A DNA stretch of 64,000 bases, taken from NCBI RefSeq assembly GCF_037963865.1, contig NZ_CP150170.1, positions 6,200,001 to 6,264,000 of the forward strand, read 5' to 3'. The notes under the pieces are model-generated. The model was not told the DNA's origin, ran no database searches, and was given only the letters and a program-made list of their open reading frames with translations. Below, piece by piece: positions 53,729 to 62,600 of this stretch. Each line of letters starts with the position of its first letter. Within the stretch, counting starts at the first letter, position 1. This DNA is from Paenibacillus sp. FSL R10-2734. GTDB taxonomy: Bacteria; Bacillota; Bacilli; Paenibacillales; Paenibacillaceae. The position numbers and the translations under genes were made by a program.

Positions 53729-56141
53729 ATGTCACAACAAAAATTCACCCTGTATTTGATTCATCACAGTCACACAGATATAGGCTATACCGATTATCAA
53801 GAAAAAATAGAACTGCATCATATTTATTATATTAAAGAAGTCATTGATATTCTAAATGCCATTCATGCGGGGGAAACCAAGTGGGAAGGCTTCAAATGGA
53901 ATTGTGAAAGCTTCTGGTGCGTAGAGAAATTCCTCGAAACCGCTGATCAATCCTATATCGATGATTTTATTAAATATGTCAAATCGGGTGAGATCGGACT
54001 ATCTGGCAACTATCTCAACATGACAGAATTAGTTGATTATACCGTTCTAAACAATACAATCGCTCGCAGTGTAAAAAGTATGGAGCGTTACTCGATTCAA
54101 ATGGCTTCTGCCATGACCGCTGATATTAACGGCTATGGCTGGGGATATGCTGATGCGCTATATGAGAATGGGATCCGAAACTTAATGTCCTGCATTCATA
54201 CGCATCATGGCTACCACCCTTTATTCAAGAAGCAAATGCCTTTCTACTGGCAGTCGCCAAAGGGGAATAAGTTGCTTGTATGGAATGGAGAGCATTACCT
54301 GATCGGCAATGAACTGGTTTGTAACGAATATGATTATGAGTATTCGATTCATGATGGTCTAATGCATGAACACTTGAGTAGTTTCGATATGGCTGAAAAA
54401 AGAATCGAATCCTATGTAAGAGTGCTAAAAGAGCAGCAGCATCCTTATGATTTCGTACCTGTCAGTATCTCAGGAGTAATGAGAGATAACTCACCTGCAA
54501 GTGCCAAAATCATCGAATTCATTCATGAATACAATGCGATACACGGTCAGGAAATTGAGCTTCAGATGGTAACACTGGATGAATTTTTTGATATTCTAAA
54601 CCAAGCTAAAGTTGAAATTCCAACCTATTCTGGCGATTGGACAGATTGGTGGGCTGATGGCGTAGGGCTCTACACCAAATATCGTCCAGCATTATCGCGA
54701 AGCAAGCAGAAAGCTGTACGCTGCACGTCAGCTGGATCCGGATGGGAAAATTATTGGCAAAGAAGTATTCGACAGCACCGAATATAATTTAATGTTCTAT
54801 GCTGAGCACACTTGGGGGTATTCATCATCCATCGTTGAGCCATGGCATCCGAATGTCAATAAACTCGATTTAAGGAAAAGCTTATTTGCGCTCAAAGCCA
54901 ATGAATCTGCATCAAGAGCTATCAACAAAATAACTTATTTCCACGGTGAAACTTCTATCTCAGTTCATAAGCAACTGACTTTTGGAGCTATTAATCCACA
55001 TGATTTCCCTGTAATAGATGTCCTAAATGTTAGTTTGGAATCTTTATTTGGACACAGGCATTTTGAGATACTGGAGAAGGATACTGGACTAGTTGTACCT
55101 CATCAAATCGGACATTATGCTCGTGGATACGAAGTCAATATCCTAGTGAAGCTGGATGCTAAGCAAAAGAAAAGCTACGTGATCAGGGACATTGCCGCAC
55201 CTCCTTTAATATCAGCAGGTAATTGTGCCAAGGTAGCCGTCGAGGGTGTAAACGATTTGGCATCAACATTTGCCGAAACACTTCAGACGGGCTCAGTTGT
55301 AACTCCTTATAAACTGGATAACAAGTTCTTCCGTATTCAATATGAAGAAGGACAAGGCATCACTTCGATCTATGACAATATCAATGATAAGGAGCTAATC
55401 AAACCAACCAGCAAGTTTAACGCCTTTACTCCAATTTATGAAGTAACACCTGTGAAAACAACCCAGTACGAGGAAAGACGTCTGATGGGACGAAACCGCA
55501 AAGCCGTGCATACGCAAAGGGATATTGGAAAACTCCTATCTGCCACTGTGTTGGAAGATGGACCACTTTATTCTCGTGTTGAGTTCGGTTACCAGTTGCA
55601 AGGCACCAATGCCAGCTCTCTTATCCTAACTGCATACAAAGAGATTCCTCGAATTGATGTCGATTTCCGCTTCCATAAAACAAGTGTGTGGGAACCGGAA
55701 AACTTGTATTTGGCATTGCCGTTCACAACAGGCTATGACAATGAAGAATTTTGGGTTGAAAAAACTGGTACGATCTTCCGTCCAAGAATAGACCAATTAC
55801 CTGGAACATGTACGGATTTCTATGCCTTGCAAGATGGCATGTGCTATCAGTCATCGAACAGCTCTCTAATCATCGCGACACCTGATACACCTCTTATTGC
55901 AATGGGAGATATCAAATCACATGAGATCAAACTATGTGGTGAAGAAGGTGTCAACAATATTGATGATGTATATGCATGGGTAATGAACAATTTCTGGGAA
56001 ACTAATTTCAAAGTAGATTTAGGCGGATTCCATCAATATCGTTATTCCCTTCTGCTAAATGATTCGAATAACGTAGATGAAGCCTTTCAAGCAGCAAAAG
56101 CTACGAACTATCCTGTTCTAGGATACTATTCTTTCATTTAA
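53729..56141 (+). pseudogene. GH38-like (DUF5054-type) glycosidase split by one frameshift
   Basis: Start ATG 53729 (RBS GGTGGAGG). The first 313 or so codons encode a GH38 N-terminal domain with zinc motif HHSHTDIGYTDY and the nucleophile-like segment ADINGYGWGYAD. After WWADGVG one extra base near 54668 (GTAGGGCTCTACACC, expected GTAGGGTCTACACC) shifts the frame, which then ends at 54787. In the +1 frame the protein continues without interruption as STPNIVQHYREASRKLYAA, DSTEYNLMFYAEHTWG and on to the stop at 56141. Restored length is about 803 residues. The second part could start at ATG 54792, but no good site is seen. It is either a recent inactivation or a base-calling error in a GGGC context. 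Confidence 0.88.
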
Positions 56142-56156
56142 TAGCATATGGACCAT

Positions 56157-56187
56157 GAAGAGGACATCATTGAATGATGTCCTCTTC
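56157..56187 (+). terminator. Terminator after the GH38-like gene
   Basis: Perfect 15-bp stem GAAGAGGACATCATT / AATGATGTCCTCTTC with a 1-nt loop, 16 nt after the stop at 56141. No T-run follows on the plus strand (GACGTGG), so termination strength is uncertain. Confidence 0.55.
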
Positions 56188-56236
56188 GACGTGGGTCAGC
56201 ACAACTGGAAAATATTACGAAGGAGCATGCCGATGT

Positions 56237-56380
56237 TCATCGTGATGATAAATGCGACCCAAACGTATGCAACCCTGCAATAGTACCAGGGGTAAGCTTA
56301 TGTTTCTTCTCGAAATGCTCTTTCTTTAATGATTCGAACAGCGTTTTCTTCAGCTTTATTCGAAAATTCTGCTATGTTCT
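56237..56380 (-). pseudogene. Fragment of an IS91-family transposase
   Basis: Minus-strand frame from about 56362: RIKLKKTLFESLKKEHFEKK then HKLTPGTIAGLHTFGSHL, ending SSR and TGA at 56237-56239. The phrase TPGTIAGLHTFGSHL resembles the conserved block of IS91-type (HUH) transposases just before the metal-binding His motif, which is missing here. The rest of 56188-56513 holds no other gene. It is the only sign of a mobile element in the window. Family call is by eye. Confidence 0.5.
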
Positions 56381-56480
56381 AACAAAGGCCTTGATTGTCC
56401 CAATTGCTCAAGCACACTGTAACCGATTTCTTTCACATTTCACATAATTCTTTTGAACTATAAGTCTACATATGACAGCA

Positions 56481-56510
56481 AAAAGAGTCTGCCCGTAGAC
56501 AGACTCTTTA
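56481..56510 (-). terminator. Terminator of intact sigK
   Basis: Stem AAAGAGTCTG / CAGACTCTTT with loop TCTACGGG, followed by TTTG on the minus strand, a few bases beyond the sigK stop. Confidence 0.75.
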
Positions 56511-56513
56511 GTT

Positions 56514-57215
56514 TCACCGCTTCGCCTTATAAAACTCATGATACAGCTTCATGAGTGCTCTCTTCTCTATCCGCGAAACATAACTCCGCGAGATCCCCAG
56601 CTCCTTAGCAATTTCCCGCTGAGTTCTCTCTTCTCCACCAGTATCCAAACCAAACCTGCCCACTACAACTTCCTTTTCCCGGTCATCCAGTATATCAAGG
56701 TTTCGATAAATCTTGCTCTTCTCGATCTTCAGATCCACCTCTTTAATGACATCATCTGCTTCGGAGCCAAGGATATCGATAAGCGTAATTTCATTACCTT
56801 CCTTGTCTGTCCCAATTGGATCGTGCAAAGATACATCTTTACGAGTTTTTTTGAGCGATCTTAGGTGCATTAGGATTTCGTTTTCAATACAACGAGCCGC
56901 AAATGTAGCCAGTTTTGTGCCTTTGTTGGGGCGGTAGCTTTCGATAGCTTTAATCAAGCCAATTGTTCCGATGGAGATTAAATCCTCCATGTCTTCTCCA
57001 GTATTATCGAATTTTTTTACTATATGGGCGACAAGTCTCAAATTGTGCTCGATAAGCAAATTCCGGGCTTTAGCATCCCCTTCAGCCATCATGCCTAAGT
57101 ATTTGCTTTCCTCCTGCTCCGAGAGCGGCTGTGGAAATGCGTTGTTCCTTACGTAAGATACCAGCAACGTCAGTTCTTTGATTAGCAACGCGATCGTACT
57201 TAAGAATCCAGGCAA
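56514..57215 (-). CDS. sigK: Pro-sigma-K, late mother-cell sporulation sigma factor
   Basis: 233 residues, uninterrupted. The first 20 residues (MPGFLSTIALLIKELTLLVS) are the hydrophobic pro-sequence removed by the SpoIVFB protease in this family, followed by the mature start YVRNNAFPQPLS. Region 2 covers about 55-125 (NLRLVAHIVKKFDNTGED, DLISIGTIGLIKAI), and region 4 with its helix-turn-helix about 175-225 (REIAKELGISRSYVSRIEK). Start is TTG 57215, with GGGAGGTG about 9 nt upstream. No intervening skin-like element is present within this copy. Three decayed partial copies lie at 5.7, 22.6 and 23.1 kb in the same orientation. Confidence 0.95.
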   Translation of the reverse strand: MPGFLSTIALLIKELTLLVSYVRNNAFPQPLSEQEESKYLGMMAEGDAKARNLLIEHNLRLVAHIVKKFDNTGEDMEDLISIGTIGLIKAIESYRPNKGTKLATFAARCIENEILMHLRSLKKTRKDVSLHDPIGTDKEGNEITLIDILGSEADDVIKEVDLKIEKSKIYRNLDILDDREKEVVVGRFGLDTGGEERTQREIAKELGISRSYVSRIEKRALMKLYHEFYKAKR

Positions 57216-57392
57216 CTTGGCGACACCTCCCGCACTTGTACAATGAAACCGATCTGTTAGCCTTACGGGTTCATGGTCATCTTATTGTATGTGGGTAGAT
57301 GCCCAGAAGTGCATGTACGGGGGAAATTGTACAGCCCATGCCTAGTCACTCAGCTACAGCTTCAATAATGATCTCATCCATCAGCTGTTCAA

Positions 57393-58964
57393 TTATGTCC
57401 ATGTACTTTCGCTTGCGGCAATATGCAAAGATTCCCTAACATCTGAGGCATATCTTTCACCAGTGAGTATAGTTAGATAATCTCCCCCAAGCAGAACAAA
57501 ATCACCGTGCGGAAGTTTCTCCGCCGAGCCGCGCTTCACAGATACAATAAGACATTCGGCAGGCCACTTATATTCCTTGATGGAGATTCCATCTAACAGC
57601 GAGCCAGCGTGTATTGGAAACTCCAAAATAATCTTGCCGGATTCTTTGGTTTGAGATTCCGTCTTTCCTTGATGAAGGAAACGCTCGAGCAGCACCTCAT
57701 AAATAGGTTGCGAACGAAAAAACTCTGCGGTCATATACGCTACAAGGCAAACGACGCCCGTAGACAGCAGGTTCGTGAATGTTCCTGTCATTTCAGTGAT
57801 TAATATAATTCCCGTTATAGGTGCCTTCAAACTGGCAGTAAGATATCCCGCCATCGCCAATATAAGAAAGCTGCTTTCGCTCAGTACAGGACTGCCCATC
57901 AGGCCATTCGCAAGCTTACAGTAAATCACACCTACGATTCCACCAATCACTAGCATAGGCAGGAATATGCCGCCAGGGGCGGATGAGCCATAACTGATCA
58001 AGGTGAACAGAAATTTAACAACCAGAATAAGAATTAAAAGCTTTAATGAAAAGGGACCTGCTACCAGATCATTGATCAGATTGTTTCCTCCACCAAGCAC
58101 TGAAGGTAGGCATAGCCCTAATATGCCAGCTAATAAAAAAGGAATCACTGGTCGAAACTGTGCTGGCAGCCAGGTTATTTTTTTGTATAAATCCTGAAAT
58201 CCATAAATCCCTTTGTTAAAAAACATCCCCATGACGCCTACAAGAATGCCCAAAAGAATTAAATGATAGAACTGTGAAAGCGGAATGGCTCCAATATTGG
58301 AAAAATGAAACACCGGACTCATGCCAAAAAATTCCTTAGACACAAAATCAGCCACAAGCGATGAGGCCAGCGCGGCAATCATGACCAATGGCGAAAAATT
58401 CATGTGTACTTCTTCGAGTGCAAAGATGACACCTGCGATCGGCGCATTGAAGGCCGCTGCAAGTCCAGCACTAGCTCCGCAGGTAATCAGCATATGCGAT
58501 TCTGTCTTCGTAGTTCGCAATACACGGCTGAAACCCTCCGCAACCAGCGCTCCAATTTGAATAGAAGGACCTTCTCTGCCTAGAGACAGCCCTGCCCCAA
58601 TGCTGATCGCACCCCCGGCAAATTTGGCGATGACTGCTTTCCACCAATTCATTTCTAATCTATTCTGGAGTGTCGCTTTTACTTGAGGAATACCACTTCC
58701 GGAAATAGCGGGTTGATATTTAACAAGCATACCAGTAAACCATCCAGCGATTGCCAGCAGAATTAGCCACATAGGCACCAGCCATAGATGTTCCAATTGA
58801 TAATGATAAAAAATAAGGACATGCTCCAAAGCATATTCCAGAACAAAACGAAATAACACAACAACAATTCCAGACAATAATCCAACTGCAATTCCACCTG
58901 CCAACAGCCTAAATTTAAAATTAAACCAGGTGTCGAGCAATTTACGGGTATCATTTTTATCCAA
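57393..58964 (-). CDS. ClC-family chloride/proton antiporter with C-terminal TrkA_C domain
   Basis: 523 residues. ClC core about 20-430 with selectivity motifs SGSGIPQ (about 88-94), GREGP (gating Glu131) and GGIFLP, plus the intracellular proton glutamate in FALEEVH (Glu184/185). Both glutamates present argues for an exchanger rather than a channel. C-terminal cytosolic domain about 440-520 (HAGSLLDGISIKEYKWPAEC onward) resembles TrkA_C/RCK ligand-binding modules. Start TTG 58964 with AGAAGGT upstream. It stands alone, unrelated to the sugar genes. The gap 57216-57392 to sigK shows nothing I can assign. Confidence 0.93.
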   Translation of the reverse strand: MDKNDTRKLLDTWFNFKFRLLAGGIAVGLLSGIVVVLFRFVLEYALEHVLIFYHYQLEHLWLVPMWLILLAIAGWFTGMLVKYQPAISGSGIPQVKATLQNRLEMNWWKAVIAKFAGGAISIGAGLSLGREGPSIQIGALVAEGFSRVLRTTKTESHMLITCGASAGLAAAFNAPIAGVIFALEEVHMNFSPLVMIAALASSLVADFVSKEFFGMSPVFHFSNIGAIPLSQFYHLILLGILVGVMGMFFNKGIYGFQDLYKKITWLPAQFRPVIPFLLAGILGLCLPSVLGGGNNLINDLVAGPFSLKLLILILVVKFLFTLISYGSSAPGGIFLPMLVIGGIVGVIYCKLANGLMGSPVLSESSFLILAMAGYLTASLKAPITGIILITEMTGTFTNLLSTGVVCLVAYMTAEFFRSQPIYEVLLERFLHQGKTESQTKESGKIILEFPIHAGSLLDGISIKEYKWPAECLIVSVKRGSAEKLPHGDFVLLGGDYLTILTGERYASDVRESLHIAASESTWT

Positions 58965-59090
58965 TTAAAGGACCTTCTTCATGTGTTTTTTTCACGAATT
59001 ACATTTTACTCGCATAAAGGATATATAGCCAGTGTCCAAAATGTTATATTTTCACACTGTTTTCAAACATTTTCTTAACATATTGCGATT

Positions 59091-59530
59091 ATGATGAATT
59101 CATTCGTCTTAAACAGGAAGATTAATATGGTCAATAATCTTGTTGTCCCTTACGAAGTCAAAGGTTGTTTCAACCCGCGTGAGGCATATGATTTGATGTA
59201 TATCAATCTGTACGACCTTATCATCTCAGACATTATGATGCCGGAGATTGATGGCTTTGAATTTGCAGAAACGGTGCGAGGGATTAACAAGACTATCCCT
59301 ATTCTTTTTATAACCGCCCGGGATGATATTTCCTCGAAACAAAAAGGGTTACGCGCAGGCATTGACGATTACACGGTCAAGCCCATCAATATGGACGAAA
59401 TGGTATTGCGTTCCCTGTGACAGTGCAAGAATTCAACATACTTTACAAATCGCTCTCCTACCCCAACTATACCTTTTCACGTGCCCAGCTTAGGGACAAA
59501 TTTTCCTGCTGTGAGAATTTCAAAATCGTG
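59091..59530 (+). pseudogene. Decayed OmpR-family response regulator
   Basis: The 59091-59420 frame carries most of a receiver domain: phospho-acceptor Asp in LIISDIMMPEIDGFEF, switch Thr in ILFITARDD, and Lys in YTVKPIN. The N-terminal beta strand with the acidic pair is missing. It runs into TGA soon after the receiver. In the next frame (from about 59415) VTVQEFNILYKSLSYP and FSRAQLRDKF match the winged-helix end of the same family, with the central part deleted and the C-terminus lost. No partner kinase is present. Confidence 0.8.
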
Positions 59531-59543
59531 ACTACCAACAACA

Positions 59544-59592
59544 AAAGACCCGCAGAAGGCCGCCCACCTTGGCGCGCCTCCCGCAGGTCTTT
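59544..59592 (-). terminator. Terminator of the GH3 gene
   Basis: Long GC-rich hairpin AAAGACCTGCGGGAGGCG / GGCCTTCTGCGGGTCTTT followed by TGTTG on the minus strand, 34 nt beyond the stop at 59626. Confidence 0.85.
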
Positions 59593-59625
59593 GTTTGGCT
59601 ATCACATCAACCTACACGCACTAGA

Positions 59626-62600
59626 TCATTTCTTGTAGGTATAGTAGATGAGCACCGCTGCTTCAGCACGGCTCGCTGTTCCACCCGGGTTCAGATTCAC
59701 TCCGTCACCTTTAACGATACCTGCCTTGACTAGTGATGCAATACTACTTACCGCATAACTGGAAACCTTTGAAGCATCTCTGAATCCTTTCAGATCTGCC
59801 ATTGAACCTTCTTCGGGAAGCTTTCCAGCTGCCTTCATCACCCTAGCGATCAGCACCATCATATCCTGCCGGCTGATTTCGGCATTCGGATTGAAGTTTC
59901 CGTCCGCACTACCCTTAGCAATTCCGAGAGCTTTGGCGATGGTCAACGCCTCAGCATAATAAGCGCCCGAATTGACGTCAGCGAACTGATCTGTTGAATC
60001 CGAACTTAGCTTGAAGGCTCGGACTACCATCACAATAAAGTCCGCCCGCTTGATCTTTCCTCCCGGCGAGAACATTCCCTCACCAGTGCCTTTAATAATG
60101 CCTTCCGCCGCAAGCTTGTCGATGGCCTGCCTTGCCCAGTCATATCGGCTAGGAATATCCCGGAAAGATGTTGCTGACGGTTCCGATGTTCCCGGCTGCG
60201 GATTTCCAGGGTTTGGTGTCTCCGACGCTGCTGGTCTACTAGTCGGTGTTGGTGTTGGCGTCGCAGTGGTGCCCGGATTCGTCCCGCTATCACTGCCACT
60301 ACTGCTACCGCTTGTCGGTGTAACCGATATGTCCGACTTGGCTCCTTCGCCCAACACGTTGCTTGCTGATACGGCAAATGTGTACGATTGACCATTGTTC
60401 AATTTCGTAATCACTGCGCCAAGACCGTTATCTTTCCAGGAAATATGCTCGGTAACTGGTGTGTAGACTTCCCTTTCCTTGACGTACACTTTGTAGCCTT
60501 CTGCATTCGCGATAGCTGGCCAGCTTATAGTGGCTTGCTGGTTTCCAGCCTGTGCTGTTGGCACAACGCTACCTGGCACCGCACCAGTCAACTGGATGCT
60601 GTCCACTCGAACATTCGGATTTTTAAAAACTAGATATAGATCGTGCATACCAGAGAGCGTGGTCAACAATTCTCCCGACACATCCGTATAATCCAACTCG
60701 GTCACTTTAAATGTGCTACCTGGCACCTCGTGGATTGCAGGAGAAGTAGCATCAAATGTAACGACCGCCAAACGTGTTCCCGTTGGTGAATCTGCTCGTA
60801 CCTCCACCACTGAACTTTCATTCGTGGAAGCCCCACGCAAGGTGATGCCCGTTACACCGGATAAGCGAACTTGGTTAAGTGCCACCCAGGAGTTGCTATT
60901 CTTTGACATGACGGCATAGTATCCGTTCTCGGGTTCTTTCGCTTTAAGCCCCTCCGCTGTACGAAGCTTGGAAACCTCTCGATAGATCACATCTTTAGAA
61001 GCAAAAGCATGATCAAATACGCTGACAGGCTCTTTGGCCGCATCGAGCTTCGCAATGCTCTCGTCATCGTAGGAGAGTGCTGCGGACAACGGAAGATGAT
61101 TAGATGATTCGCCCACCATTAGAGTGTAACTTCCCGTCTCGGTCACATATTCATTGCGGTTGACGTCCCACACGGCGAAATCGGATGGGTTCACTGTAAG
61201 CTGAACGGTCATCGTCTCTCCAGCATGAATATACGCCTTTTCATAGGAAACCAGCTGTTTCTTAGGTGTATGATCACCGTACTTGGAGTTGTTGTTTTTG
61301 ATATACAACTGAACCACCTCAGAAGTATTAACAGCTCCCGTATTCGTCACATCTACAGTGATTTCAAAAGGCTCTTTACCGCTAACGCCAGACGGCACGC
61401 TTAAGTTCGAATATTGGAAGCTGCTGTACCCCAGTCCGTAACCGAATGGATACGTTACTTGGGCATCGGTATACATGTAAGTCAGCTTACTCTCAAGCGG
61501 ATCACCGGTTGTCATATCCACTGTAAATCGCGGGTCGAGCTCGGCCAAAGTCACCGGAGTCGCTACCCCTTCAGGCAATGAATAATGATCAAGAACCGGC
61601 AAAGCTTCCATTCCGGCATACCATGTCGAAGACAAGCGGCCAGTAGGTGCATAATCACCGAACAGCACATCCGCAAGCACCTTGCTATCGTATTGACCGG
61701 CATACGGCTGATACAGAATGGCAGCTACATTCTCATTGTTTTGAATGGCTTCCATGTTCACCGGCGCATTCGACTTAACAATTACAACCGTCTTTTTCGG
61801 AAAAGCCTGCGCTACTTGAGACACAATCTTGTACTGATCCTCTCCCAAGTTAAGATCCGATCTGTCTGCACCTTCGCCAGCACTATGTCTGGCCGGCGCA
61901 CCGACCACAACTACGGCGTAATCATTGCCCGAAGCCCAAGCACTCGCATCAGCTCCCGCTTCCTTCAAGACAATTTCTTGGAACTTCTGATTGTCAGTTC
62001 GCGCCGCGGCGCCAGCTTGATTAGTCAGAGTAGTCGACGACAGATCAAGTCCATCTGATCCGTTCACGGTAACAAACCGACCAGCGGTATAGTAGGCGGT
62101 TTCAAATCCACCTCCGAAGCTCTCCGAATACGTGCCAGAGATCAGAGAGACGGTACCGTCGCTATTTGCTTCATGACGGAAGCGACCCGGAAGCGTACTG
62201 GCATCCGCCACATTGGAGAATGGATTCTCAACGAGATTAAGCTTAGTGGCATCGCTATTTTGTACTGTACGACTGCTGCCGCTTGTTACATCCTTCAGCC
62301 ATTTTCCATTGGCAAGTGACAAGTAGCTATAACCGCCTTGGCCCCATGCGTAAGCCTCAAATGCTTGGGATGCCGTATAAGCTTTTCCGGCAGCACTATA
62401 GGCATAGACACTATCTGTTACGGTTGCCATATCCGGTGCAAGGAAATTCGCAGTGAGCTGAGCACCATTCGTATAAGTTGAAGCCGTAACCGTTTGATGA
62501 TTCGCGACAGAATCGAACGCAATTACGGGAGCGCCTGTACCAAAGGTAACATTGCCACTACCAATCACTTCCCGAATGGCTCCGAGTGGGGACAGCCCAG

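Noticed and set aside
54792..56141. A separate gene for a GH38 C-terminal domain
   Set aside because: Coding similarity continues upstream of its first ATG in the same frame, and no ribosome site precedes it, so it is the second part of a frameshifted gene.
56514..57215. Possible skin-type intervening element in sigK
   Set aside because: The sigK frame here is continuous from pro-sequence to stop and no site-specific recombinase gene is in the window.
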